Positions 32,020 through 42,476 of a DNA stretch of 64,000 bases are shown piece by piece (within the stretch, counting starts at the first letter, position 1; each line of letters starts with the position of its first letter). Below the pieces are notes generated by a model. That model was not told where the DNA came from, did not search any database, and saw only the letters and a program-made list of their open reading frames with translations. The stretch spans positions 1-64,000 of the forward strand of contig JASPKZ010010231.1 of assembly GCA_030220185.1 (NCBI GenBank), written 5' to 3'. The DNA comes from Diploptera punctata (lineage: Eukaryota > Arthropoda > Insecta > Blattodea > Blaberidae). The translations under genes and the position numbers were made by a program.

Positions 32020-33584
32020 GAGCGGGGCTATTTGAATAGAGGGGCTATTTGAATAATATTAAACGTTTGCGGATGTGCAGCGACTTAACCAAGAAGAAAA
32101 CGATATTTTGTCAGTGGATGTTGTTAATGAAAGTATTTTGTATTCAGTGAAGTAGTTTATTTCGATCTTTGTCTACAGACGTTTGGTCTAGATTATTTTG
32201 AAGTATCAAAGGTAAGTGGCTCTGTGTCCTGATTGTTGAGTATGTAAAATGTTCTTGGTGATTGTTAAGTTTTATCTGTGGACATTGAAAAACATGGAAA
32301 ATGAAATCCATACAGATGTGATTGTTGATCTTTCCTCCAATAACCCTCCAGCTTGTTTTTTAATCTATGCTCTTATTTGGAAACTACATGGTCATGAAGT
32401 GAACATGTCACAATGGGCTATTTGAATACTTGAGAGCGGGGCATCTTGAACAGTTAAAATTGTGTATTTGTATTCGCTTTTATTTTTCTTCTAAATACAT
32501 TTTTCACTTTTATTGTAGATACAGTAGAATAACTGCAATGGTTGCACTAGATTTAGGACCTAGGCATTATTTTATTTTTTTGAAAATTTAAAATAATTTT
32601 TTAAGAAAGACTATAGAAAAGTACTGATCATACATTACTTAAATAATCCGATATTACGCAATTAGATTAAACTGCTTTGGTATTCTGTCTGGAAAATAAT
32701 ATTGAATTGTTTTGTTTACCAGCACACGCTACTCATGCTTTACAATCATTAGACAGATGTGTGTTCAAGACCCTTAAGACGGAATATTTTGCGAGGGCAA
32801 CCAAATGGCAGCAAAGAACACCTCATGAAGAACTGACAAGAGTACATTTCACTGGAATTTTCACTGAAGCGTGGATGGCCATTTCATCTGTCTGTTGAAA
32901 AAGCAGAAGAGCAAAGCAAGCCAGGCAGATGATGGGAATGTAAAGAAGAGGCGGCTCATTATTTCCAAAAGGACAAGAAAACGAAACTAGATGGACATCG
33001 ACCTAGGTTCGGATTCCAGTCTAGATGGCCCTGTACCTCAGACTGACACTGAACATAGAGATGCTGAGTGGAAATTTGGACTATGTCAGGGGAAAAGGTC
33101 TCACATAGAATCTGAGGGAGAATAGAAAGACTAGATACAGTGCCAAAAGTGTAAGACATAGTATCACGAATATTGCATGGGTACGAAAGGTTGCAAACAA
33201 TTTCATTATGGACGCTGCAAGTAACTTGCCTGGATGTGTTTCTGATGTTTATTTTTATACTAGTACTTATGCATTGCTTTTCGTTTTTATATTTACCTTA
33301 TTTTGTAATAAGAGTTTCATGAAAATTGCAGATAATCTTGTGTTTTTTGCAGTTATCCAAATAGCCCCATCCATTATTCAAATAGCCGCGCTGAATCTTA
33401 GATACATGTGGAGGGTAAATCGAATAATTGCATAACTTGAATAATTTAAAGTTATTGCACCCAACGTATACAGCGAGGAAGACAACATGTCGAGCATGTT
33501 ACTGTATATTTCAGTTCTAAGGATTGCACATATTTTTTTCGATAAATTGTCAATAAAGTTGAAATTATTCAAAGAGCCCCGCTG
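32020..33584 (+). mobile_element. pogo-like element, degenerate, TA-flanked
   Basis: TA at 32018 and 33585. Inverted ends: GAGCGGGGCTATTTGAATA at the left, CAGCGGGGCTCTTTGAATAA as reverse complement of the right. The same GGGCTATTTGAATA wording recurs inside at 32040-32055, 32414-32428, 32434-32452 and, inverted, near 33355-33390. Length 1565 bp. A C-terminal transposase remnant is at 32670. Confidence 0.82.
32670..32950 (+). pseudogene. pogo/Tigger-type transposase C-terminal remnant
   Basis: Reads VFCLENNIELFCLPAHATHA, LQSLDRCVFKTLKTEYFARA, TGIFTEAWMAI. Relatives of the DDE_1 (jerky/Tigger) family read CLPPHTTHxLQPLDxxVFxPLK here, and the Asp of QSLD is the third catalytic acid. A stop after SSVC (32896) precedes further homologous-looking but frame-shifted sequence. 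The N-terminal two thirds of the protein are gone. Confidence 0.8.
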
Positions 33585-33714
33585 TACCCTAAACATAAAA
33601 ACAAAGTTATAGGTCAAGCTATTTTCTGCAGTTTAATAAAACTGGGAATGATAACCGTGGAAATAACATTTCTGCAAATTTTATTCCAGGTTCAGTAGCT
33701 TTCAGTACGCATGC

Positions 33715-33870
33715 TCATATTGAGAATTAACTGACTCACTGGCTCTATCAAACCCATAGGTTCATGGTGGAGATGATATAAGCTCTCCATATATCCCTAT
33801 CCTGAGCTAATGTTTTCCAATCATCCCCTGTATAATCCACTTCCCTCAAACCATGAGAGTTATCCTACTA
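33715..33870 (-). pseudogene. LINE protein C-terminal scrap (LRWAGHVARM family)
   Basis: Minus strand: EVDYTGDDWKTLAQDRDIWR, then AYIISTMNLWV and a stop. This is the extreme C terminus of a very common insect LINE protein (relatives: DWKxLAxDRxxWRxxVxAAMNLxVP). Only ~50 residues left. A second scrap of this family is at 59150-59430. Confidence 0.7.
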
Positions 33871-35205
33871 AAATACCATACTCTACAGGCACTGAGGAAC
33901 AATACATATCAGCTAATTCAAACTTCGAACCTATTTACGAGATGTATATTGAAAAGGAAAAATACTCTTTATGCGAGTTATCGACAATGTTACAATTGTG
34001 TTTAAAAATGATTTTTATCAGTAATTTAAAGAAAACTATAATTAAGATTTGGATGACCTGTGAAAGATATATTGCCGGAAGCATAAAACATTTTTTCTTA
34101 TTCTTCTTCCTTTCATGATTTAGTGCGAATGACCAGTTCAGCCTCATTCCATATATGTGATTTGGGGTCACGTGAAATGACATATATGTTTAACATGGAG
34201 AGAAAGCGGAATTTAATGAAGTGTGTTCTTGGCTGAACTGGTGAATTAAAAATGAATACAAACATGTCACAGAAACTCTCTACTTTTTGCAGACAACTGA
34301 CACAGGCCAGAACAAGAATAATGTAATTCTAAGATTTTTATAGTTCTTTGTGAAATGAATGATTAGAAAATATTGAATTTATTTTTTCCTAAGAGGTCAT
34401 TTTCATATGCGTGCTGGCCCAGATTTCAGCATCACCAAAACGAAATTGTCAAGGGAGGAAAAATATTACACCATTTTGGAAATAATTTCATTAATCAAAT
34501 GTTCTTAAAAAAATATAAATTACTTTCGTCTCGTTGAAATCAAAACAGAATAAATTATGGGTTTCAAACCGTGGTGGTCAACATTTTATGAGACACCATG
34601 CCAAAGTAAAGTTTTATACGTTAAATAATTATCCAGAACAAATTAAAGATAGTTTTCACTTTCAAAGTATCATGGGTTGTGTTTACCTGTGTTTTCTATG
34701 AAGATATATGTTGAATTCCTGTATGAGGACTTCATCTACCAGATAAATAGGCTTATTCAGACAGGAAACCGATCAATATTCGAAAGTGGAAGTCATCGAG
34801 AAATAGCTTGCTAACATGCCTGAAAAAAAAATGATTCTGGGACAACATTGTAACTTGGCCAGTTACAAGTACGAATCCTGATTAATAATAATTGAAACTT
34901 GTACACAAGACTTGATACAGTGAAAATAAAGCTAACTTAATTTGTCTTTAATTATTTATATAGCTTTTTTAATACACTGTATTTAAAGCAAAAAAAAACT
35001 ATTCCATAAGAGATTTTCTTAAAAACGGGTTTTCATTTACATTTTGAATGTTTTTTATGAAACCAAACACAGGTGACAAATTTACAAGATACTAACCATA
35101 TTAATTTTTTTTTTCCAATTCAACTCTAAATCAATTTTTGTTTCCCATGTAAAATATGCTTTTCTCGGATATGTTCCTTTCTGCGGTGGGCAATTCATTT
35201 ATATT
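33871..35205. other. unassigned DNA
   Basis: No gene or repeat that I can name. Short overlapping frames at 33810-34183 have low-complexity translations without motifs. Confidence 0.35.
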
Positions 35206-35312
35206 ACAGGTAAGAAGAATTACGAAGAAAACCTCTTCCAGGACACTTGTCCCAACGGAGATCGAACCCGGGCTTCCTGAATCAGAGGTAACGACCACAG
35301 CGGTGGACAGTG
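35206..35312 (-). mobile_element. tRNA-derived SINE, family B, copy 5 (head only)
   Basis: Minus strand TCCACCGCTGTGGTCGTTAC, B box GGTTCGATCTCC near 35256-35267, then the start of the body to TTACCTGTAAT. Truncated. Confidence 0.65.
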
Positions 35313-35983
35313 AAATAATTAGAGAACGTTTAAAATGTAAATCCTCGAGACTAAAGTTTCACAAAAAACAGATTTGTAACATCGCCCAAGATCTGAAAGA
35401 TAAAGAATTAATATGATTTGTTTACATTGTCTACGGTAGTTGTTTTGGACAAAGGATAACAAATTGCATAGGAGGCATTTTAGTGTGGCAATGTAATCAT
35501 GAAAGTTACATTAGAGAGGGCCACGGTTGACAGTTGAAGGAACAGATTCGAAATGACAGGAGGAATTGTGTAGCATTAGCGTCTCCTGTGTTAGGGCCAT
35601 TGTCCATGACAAATTGAAGCTCACTGGACTGGACGTCATCACGCCAAATGGCCCGCAGTTACGCTAACACGATAGAATTATACAGCAAGAATAATATTTA
35701 CCACATGAGTTGTGAATTGTCTTAGAATAGGCACACTATCTAAATTAATTATAAAACGTATTCTAAATCTCGCCTAGAAAAAATAGAAATTTTAATATTT
35801 CTACAATTTATAGGCGTGAACAGAATTAATAAAAAAAATCTTATACATTTTGACGAAAAATACATTGCTGTTTCTTCAACATTATATCGCGGACATTAAT
35901 TTACTTACCAAGTTCACAATTCATTCACATTTATACTTTATTTTCAACTTCTAATATCTCTTCCGATTATTATTTTCAATATT

Positions 35984-36630
35984 AATTACACAGATGATCA
36001 GGCAATTATAGCAGCACATGAAGATATCTTACAAAGAACCATTTTTAAATTGGGGGAAATTGGTACTGAATATAACTTACGAATGTGCCCAAGTAAAACT
36101 ATAGTGATGGCATTTTATAGGAAAATCCAATAAGAGTCAAAATAATAGTAAATGATTTTGTATTAGAACATGTAATTGATTTTAATGATTTAGGAGTTTT
36201 CCTAGGCAATGATCGAATAAGAGATATTCATAGAAAGGTTAATATGTTTCAACATATTTGCGGTACAATTACAAGAACAATAGCAAAGAAACTTCGAAAA
36301 GAACCACTCCTAAAGTTTTACTAAATTTAGCTGTTCTGTTGTATGGCTCGGAATGTTGGACTCTCGCCAAAAGTTTAATAAAAAGACTGGAAGCAGCCGA
36401 GATGAAATTCCTACGATTTGTGACAGGATGTACTCTTTTGGTCAATCGGAGGAATTACAAATAACTAGTGTGATAACAAAAATAGAAGAATATAGAAATA
36501 AATGGTTTGAACATGTTAGTAGAATGAGTGAAGAGAGGATACCTTATAACATGTTAAATTACAATCCACAAGGATATAGAAGTCGTGGACGACCATTTAA
36601 AAGATGGAGCGAGCAACTATAATATGGAGC
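35984..36630 (+). pseudogene. RTE-like LINE reverse transcriptase C-terminal half
   Basis: Plus strand: YTDDQAIIAAHEDILQRTIF (catalytic box YTDD), YNLRMCPSKTIVMAF, a thumb in other frames, then VLLYGSECWTLAKSLIKRLE, AAEMKFLRFVTGCTLL and the tail KIEEYRNKWFEHVSRMSEER, GYRSRGRPFKRWSEQL ending at 36622. Several frameshifts (36135, 36250, 36460). 5'-truncated just upstream of the catalytic box. Confidence 0.8.
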
Positions 36631-36714
36631 CGGAACAGATCAGAAATGGTCTAAACCGTGACAGTAAATGATGATAATTATTATTAATCATATATTAAAA
36701 CTATTTTTTTACTC

Positions 36715-36935
36715 TCAGAAGAGACGTAGATGGTGTGCCAAGGAGAGTTCTGGAATGGAATCCATAGATACTGGCTAGAAAAAGAGAAGACAAAAAATTA
36801 CATTGGCGCAGCACACTAATAACAGAAACTGAACATCAAAGGAAAAGCTGGAATGAAGTCAAGAATTCAGTAATGGACAGATAATTTGGTGAGGCACTTT
36901 CACGAGATCGCTATACATCCATGAAGAGTAACAGG
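36715..36935 (+). pseudogene. LINE protein C-terminal scrap
   Basis: RRDVDGVPRRVLEWNP, then after a stop LHWRSTLITETEHQRKSWNE and VKNSVMDR. Resembles the end of LINE proteins that read ALxWNPxGxRxRGRPxxTWRR...WxEAKxxAxDR. The basic patch is lost. Confidence 0.55.
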
Positions 36936-36965
36936 AACTATTATAATATTTTATTGATCTAATTT

Positions 36966-37159
36966 TTTGGCATATTTGCAATCATGCAAGGTCCGAATTG
37001 AGGCCCGAAGGTTCAAAGTCATCTACAATCGAAGAATTTTTCTGTCCTGTTCATGGTCTCGTGGTAGGAAATAAAACCAAGTCAGCGTGATATACACCCA
37101 AAACTTGAAATAATAAAATCTCTAAAAATAAGTCATATTAACTTTGAATGACTGCGTTA
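36966..37159 (+). repeat. ~195-bp direct repeat, left copy
   Basis: TTTGGCATATTTGCAATCAT to GAATGACTGCGTTAAT, matched at 37707-37898 with a few changes and one ~25-base gap. No coding content. The left copy abuts GERFHQ copy 2. Confidence 0.75.
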
Positions 37160-37490
37160 ATTACACTGAAGAACAAAATTAACTTTCTTTTTTGTCTCAG
37201 AAAGAAAAATATGTGATTCTGACAGTATGTTTTTTCCTAAATTCAAATATGATATGGGTTTTTCTCCATCACACAAGGTTTCCGAGAGACAGGAATTTAT
37301 AATTTCAAACACTTTAATATTTCCTACATTCGTAACTACACAATATTCGAACATTCGCACTCACCTAGAAAGTAAGAAATGACGATTTTCTGCTATATTT
37401 CGCCTGCGGAGCATCCCTTTTGATGGTTCAACAATAATCGGCCAGAATATTAGGATTCCATTTGTCTTGATATATCTTTTGCATAGCTGA
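37160..37490 (-). pseudogene. GERFHQ-family repeat, copy 2
   Basis: Minus strand, from about 37490: KIYQDKWNPNILADYC, a TGA in place of the conserved Trp, then TIKRDAPQAKYSRKSSFLTF and a TAG stop near 37375. The downstream non-coding part matches copy 1 closely and ends at the same point (GTGTAAT, here 37160). Truncated at the 5' side like copy 1. Confidence 0.65.
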
Positions 37491-37706
37491 AATATCCTTA
37501 GTTAGCTCATTTGGTTTTATTTTACAATGGGCAAATGGACGAACAAATGTTTGTTAAAAATAATTATTTAAATGCATTAATTGAAATTGAAATAAAAAAC
37601 TGTGGGTGATGGAGAAATTCCGAATACATATTTGAAAACACGATAAAAAAACTGCATTGAGTAAAACTATAGGTACTCATGAGACAAAAATCATGTTTAC
37701 CAGTGT

Positions 37707-37898
37707 TATTTGGCATATTTACAATCATGCACGGTCTGAATTATTGAGGCCCGAAGATTCAAAGTCATCTACAATTGAAGGATTTTTCTGTTTTCTTCAT
37801 GGTCTCAAACGTCAGTGTGATATATAGCCAAAACATGAAATAATAAAATCTCTAAAAATATGTCTTATTAACTTTGAATGGCTTTGTTAATTATCAGA
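37707..37898 (+). repeat. ~195-bp direct repeat, right copy
   Basis: Second copy of the 36966-37159 repeat. See there. Confidence 0.75.
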
Positions 37899-38308
37899 AA
37901 TTTTAAAACGTATGGTTAAATAAAACACTAGCTTCTATACCAGTATGTTTTATATTTTATTACAGGTACCTCAGGTCATATTTAAAATTCTAATATTTAT
38001 CAAATTTTTAGTTTTATTTAGTATTTTTATAGCCGTGAAGTTTAATTAAAAAGGCCCTACTACTTGTGTTGAGATTTATACTCTTTCTTAGCACAGTTGC
38101 TGTAAACAGAAATCACTCTCACCTGTTGTTCATTATAAATAAAAGTGGTTATACATTTAAAAATTGGTAAAATTCGTAATTAGGTTGGTGTTTTATTTAA
38201 CTGCGCTCTTTAACTATGGTCAATAGCGTCACAGTTCAGATCTGGGCAAGAAAAAGACCGATACATTTTTATTCAGATGCTAGTAAGATGTAAAGTAAGA
38301 GACTCTTT
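37899..38308. other. unassigned DNA
   Basis: Nothing recognisable before R700 copy D. Confidence 0.35.
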
Positions 38309-39015
38309 AACTCATGCCCCAAATGGGAGTCAATGACCAATCGCGTTTAAACGAATTTTGATTTACAACCAATCACAGTCGTGTTTCGCCTTGAATTTAG
38401 CAAATAAGTTTATCATCTTAAACAAAGCTCCTCGTTTTTAACATTCTGAGTAGGCCAGAGCATTATTTTGTAGTGACTGCTCTAAGAAATACGGCTACCA
38501 AATTGTTTATACAGTGCACGAATGTAAACAGATGGTGCTTGCGGAAAATAATATAAATCATTTGTAGCAATTGATTATAACACAAAAAAAAAAAGACACC
38601 ACTGTTTGCACTTTCTTAAACGTATTATTTCCCAGTTAATAACGTTCCAGAAAAATATAATTGACATATTTACATCATAGGACATCAGACATTAATTAAT
38701 ATACAGTTTGATGTGTTTAATTTTTTTCTCCACTAGGGTGCATTCATATAATATTGCGCTCCTTTGGCAATAAATATTATGATATGGTTGCAGTGATAAA
38801 CAAGTGAAACAACGTTTCTCATTTGTTTTCAAACATCGCCGTTTACATTAAATATAAATATTTTAAAACAACTATATTTAAATAATGACCTGTTATTAAA
38901 CAGCTTAATTTTATTCGTTACATATTCCTAACAAATGCCATTCTTGATTTCCAAATTCTCTAAATAAATTCACTCCTCGCATTAAATTCTCTCGTGGCAT
39001 TACCTATGATAAACA
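38309..39015 (+). repeat. R700 repeat, copy D (most complete)
   Basis: TTAACTCATGCCCCAAATGG at 38309, two CCAAT boxes (GACCAATCGCG, AACCAATCACAG), GTGTTTCGCCTTGAA, AGTGCACGAATGTAAACAG, TCCACTAGGGTGCATTC, ending GTGGCATTACCTATGATAA near 39014. Uninterrupted, ~705 bp, no open frame. Confidence 0.82.
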
Positions 39016-39039
39016 GCCGCTTGTACACGTTCAGGTTGA

Positions 39040-39210
39040 TAAGATTTTTAGACATGATGTTCTTTTACGTACCATAAATCTACTACGCGGGATCCATGGT
39101 TTTAGTTCCTTTCTGAAGAAACCTAAACTCAAGAGTTTTCCTCTCTGAAAAATCCATCGACCCCAGCAGCATTCAAACCCGCGAACTTCGAACCACAGGC
39201 GAACATGATA
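39040..39210 (-). repeat. SINE family D fragment
   Basis: Minus strand: TCGCCTGTGGTTCGAAGTTC, then GGGTTTGAATGCTGCTGG (decayed B box), GTCGATGGATTTTTCAGA. Plus-strand wording ACGTACCATAAATCTAC at the far end recalls 24405-24430. Confidence 0.45.
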
Positions 39211-39473
39211 ACGAAAATTTCATATGTATTACTACTGTGTAAGAATACTATGTTTTTATGTTACAAAATAACCACATGCCGTGTAAAATGTGAACATATA
39301 CAATACAACTTATTAACAGATTCTGAAATGCTCAAACATCTTCCTAGACCTAAATTATTCCACTGGCATTGTCATCTACTCTCTGAGCTTTCTTATCCTT
39401 AGCGTCTTATTTCTACTCCATATCCAATTTATTTCATCCGTGTTACTGGTTTACCTCTCCTCCCACACCTTAA

Positions 39474-39782
39474 CCCATTCGCTTTAGATTTAAATGCTCA
39501 ATGCATTTTTTGACAAACCGGATTTAAGTTACCGTAAAGTATATTGTTTATTTTCAGACATTCAAAACAAACAAAAGATAAGGGCACTTGATATCACATT
39601 AATGGTGAAGGCAAAAACATATTCCTCTGCTATTTATAAATTTTAACAAAAGATTACCCTGCCAAGGGATGTAAAAGTCCTACAAAACATATAACAGCAG
39701 AGTTAAGCGAGCGTACCTCGACTTTTGAGTTGAAGGTCATTTAACTGACGGCGAGTCTACCTCGTCTTTTGAGGCGAATGGT
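39474..39782. mobile_element. TTAA-flanked MITE, 309 bp
   Basis: TTAA at 39470-39473 and 39783-39786. Inverted ends CCCATTCGC (left) and ACCATTCGC (reverse complement of right). The right end holds two direct ~40-base units (GCGAGYGTACCTCGACTTTTGAG-like). TTAA target and CCC-type end are those of piggyBac-like elements. No coding sequence. Confidence 0.7.
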
Positions 39783-40062
39783 TTAATGGTATCCATTCTT
39801 ATGATGTGCCATTAACATTTCAGCAGCTGTGCGCATTCGTTAATAATATTACTAAATTCCCTTTAAATAAATACAATTATAATAAGGAATTATAATACAT
39901 CAAACACATGGCAAATATTAACGGCTACAACATACAAATAATAAATAAAATCCTAGACAAACAAAAAACAACATTACCAACATAAACAAACTTGAAAAAG
40001 AATCCAGTGAAAATAACAAGAAATGGATAACTCTCACGTACACTGGTAAAGAAACATTAAAA

Positions 40063-40455
40063 TTGGCCAACACACTAAGAAAGCTCGATAAGAATATTAA
40101 TATATCATACAGAACTGATAACAAATTAAACAATTTAATAAACAACAACATTGAAGAAATTTATAAATTCAACAATAAAGGCATCTACAAATTAACATGT
40201 AGAGACTGCAATAAATTCTACATTGTGAAAACTAACAGAAGCTTCAACATTAGATTCAAGGAACATTTCAGAGATTTCATTTATAATGGAGGAAAATCAA
40301 GTTACGCAAAACATGTAATTCAGGCTGGACACCATATGCATAACATCGATAACACCCTCACAATAATACATAGAGAAAACATTCCAACGAGACTAAATAT
40401 ACTGGAGGAAATCGCAATCCTAAGAGAAATCATCAACAACCTGATTCTCAATTAA
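40063..40455 (+). pseudogene. Penelope-like GIY-YIG endonuclease domain
   Basis: 130-residue open frame: linker MANTLRKLDKNINISYRTDN, then GIYKLTCRDCNKFYIVKTNR (GIY and FYI-V where YIG is expected, so the Gly is changed to Val), RFKEHFRDFI, SSYAKHVIQAGHHM and LEEIAILREI before the stop. Immediately upstream, in another frame, WITLTYTGKETLKLANTLRK joins on. The G-to-V change in YIG and the frame break upstream point to inactivity. Confidence 0.82.
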
Positions 40456-40550
40456 TACACACCTAATCCACACAATCCTCTGTACAAAATTCTCACAATC
40501 AAGTCAGTGCTTCAACAAAGGGTCATCAAGTACGGACCTAATGCATTCTG

Positions 40551-40575
40551 CTGATGATGGGACTAGTCCCGAAAG
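40551..40575 (+). ncRNA. hammerhead-like motif of the second Penelope-like element
   Basis: CTGATGA (40551-40557), one U, perfect stem GGGAC/GTCCC with a two-base loop, then GAAAG. The core order is that of a hammerhead. As in the other lineage, one U lies between the core and stem II, and the position after GAA(A) is G rather than C. Confidence 0.4.
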
Positions 40576-40727
40576 GCCTACAGAGTTTTAAAAGAACTTA
40601 AGTTGAGGAGACGGACCTACAAGGTAACTATATTATAGTTTTTAACCGTACATTATATTACTGTGCACTAATACCTCAACGGAAACTTACCATGAATTTA
40701 ACTTTCGTTTTTCTTTTCTTTACAATG

Positions 40728-41247
40728 ATTTACTTCCCTCAGGGGTCCCCATCTGGGGGATATGTGGATGGCGACCACAAGGTGCCCAAGCTGAGCAAAA
40801 CATTGCTTCCACTTACTTGTGTTTTGCTCCTTACTTTTATCTTTAACTGATCTGGTATTTCTTCCTTTCTGCCGCTTACTTATACCAGATTCTTTTAACT
40901 TTATTATCTAACCTCTCTTGGTTAACTCTTGTTTTTTTGACCCCGACGCTATTAGGGCATCCGAGGGCTAGGGAGTCTTTCCTTTCTTCCATTTCTTCTT
41001 TCCTTTATTTTCTTTTCTTCTCCAGAGAAGCCTGACCAGAGGCTATAAAATGGCAGCCCCATCACTGGTCTTGTCTTCCTTTGGCCAGCAACCAATCGAA
41101 GGGACTATTATTATGCTTTCAAGTTTTATACGAGAAAATTTCCCGGAAGATATCTGGGCCGTCCTATGAAACGCTGAAGGGAAAATTTTCTATAGGATCG
41201 TAACAGGCCTTGGCCTAATATTTGGAAGGAAGAAGAAGAAGAAGACA
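40728..41247 (+). repeat. probable LINE 3' region with (GAAGAA)n tail
   Basis: Non-coding, unusually GC-richer than its surroundings, with CTCAGGGGTCCCCATCTGG (a hairpin) at the start and GGCCTTGGCCTAATATTTGG just before a GAAGGAAGAAGAAGAAGAAG tail (41228-41247). Other LINEs in this window end in the same GAA-rich tail, hence the assignment. No protein remnant. Confidence 0.5.
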
Positions 41248-41355
41248 ATTATTAACTGAGCATGAAGCTCCTCATATGAACTAGTTTGTGAATTGAAAAT
41301 AGATAGTTAGGGAGTGAATGTGTGGTGTGCCATTATACATGATAAGGTCATTCCA

Positions 41356-41358
<3 letters not shown>

Positions 41359-41408
<50 letters not shown>
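41359..41408. repeat. (TC)n microsatellite
   Basis: About 25 TC units without interruption. Confidence 0.95.
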
Positions 41409-41411
<3 letters not shown>

Positions 41412-41567
41412 CTTTTAAGAGGCTACTGCCACTGCATGAAATGCATTTAAAATTACATGCTTAAAACCAAATACAATTTGTTTTATCGTAAAGTGGTACA
41501 CTTGGCGTTTAGAGCCTCTAGGCTAGTATTATCCGTTATATATTGAATATGCATTACAACGTCAGGT

Positions 41568-41770
41568 GTTCCTGTCCACCACTGTGGTTTCCAGGTTGCG
41601 TGCTGGATCGTCACGCAGCGGGCCCGGGTTCGATCCCCCCTCGGGACAAGATTCCTGTGTGATGTTTTTCCGGGGCTTTCCTCACCTGTGAGACTAATGT
41701 CTGGATACTTTAAGGCCCAAACGGTCCCCGAACATCATCTGGCCATCATTATTATCAATATCATATTCAC
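41568..41770 (+). mobile_element. tRNA-derived SINE, family B, copy 6
   Basis: Plus strand: CCACCACTGTGGTTTCCAGG, CACGCAGCGGGCCCGGGTTC, B box GGTTCGATCCC at about 41628, body with TTCCTCACCTGTGAGACTAA and GGCCCAAACGGTCCCCGAAC, then CATCATCTGGCCATCATTAT where it breaks off. Confidence 0.85.
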
Positions 41771-42024
41771 CTCATTAGAGTAAGTTTAGGTTTAAGGCCT
41801 CTCCTGACGAATCATTACCCATCGTCATCACCCATCATATCATTAGGGCAGCGTAACCCCGCCTTCCAGGCTCCCCAACCTACGAAGTGGATTACAATAC
41901 GCCAATGTCAGGAGATAATACCTGAAATGTCGAATGACAAACAGGTGGCATTGAACAAAACAAAAAAAAAGGTGTTCGTTTGGCAGTGGTGAGTCCCGTC
42001 ATTACGATCAATGTTTTTCGTCTT

Positions 42025-42028
<4 letters not shown>

Positions 42029-42081
<53 letters not shown>

Positions 42082-42155
42082 TATAATATAATAATAATAA
42101 TAATAATAATAATATAATAATATAATAATAATCATAATAATAATATAATAATAAT
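42029..42155. repeat. (TAA)n microsatellite
   Basis: TAA repeats with a few ATA interruptions, adjoining the 3' end of LINE copy 2. Its minus-strand translation as poly-Tyr/Leu is an artefact. Confidence 0.95.
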
Positions 42156-42434
42156 GTTTTATTTATTCTGGCAGAGTTAAGGCCATAAGGCTTTCTCTTC
42201 CACTCAACCAGCACAAATACAAATAAATATTTGACAAATATAGATATACACTATACTAATTATATACACTTAAAAATACATTAAATGTAGCAATGTAAAT
42301 TTCATGTACAAACAACATTTTACACGATAATAACAATAATGATGATTACGATGATAATAATAATAATGATAATAATTATTATAATAATAATAATTATAAT
42401 AATACGAATATGATAAATTACACGAGAAACACCA

Positions 42435-42476
<42 letters not shown>

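Larger units (their letters stand above)
39900..40620 (+). mobile_element. second Penelope-like element, 5'-truncated
   Basis: Plus-strand C-terminal coding part (39900-40455) followed by a 3' region with a hammerhead-like hairpin at 40551-40575. The protein and 3' end differ clearly from the element at 24827, so this is a distinct lineage. Target duplication not found. Confidence 0.78.

Noticed and set aside
33810..34183. Overlapping frames of 102 and 82 codons on opposite strands
   Set aside because: AT-rich, low-complexity translations without homology I can recognise.
36966..37898. LTRs of a small retrotransposon
   Set aside because: The direct repeats lack TG...CA ends, a primer-binding site and a polypurine tract, and the interior is a minus-strand GERFHQ fragment.
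41908..42214. Poly-Tyr / poly-Leu open frames
   Set aside because: Translation of a TAA microsatellite.
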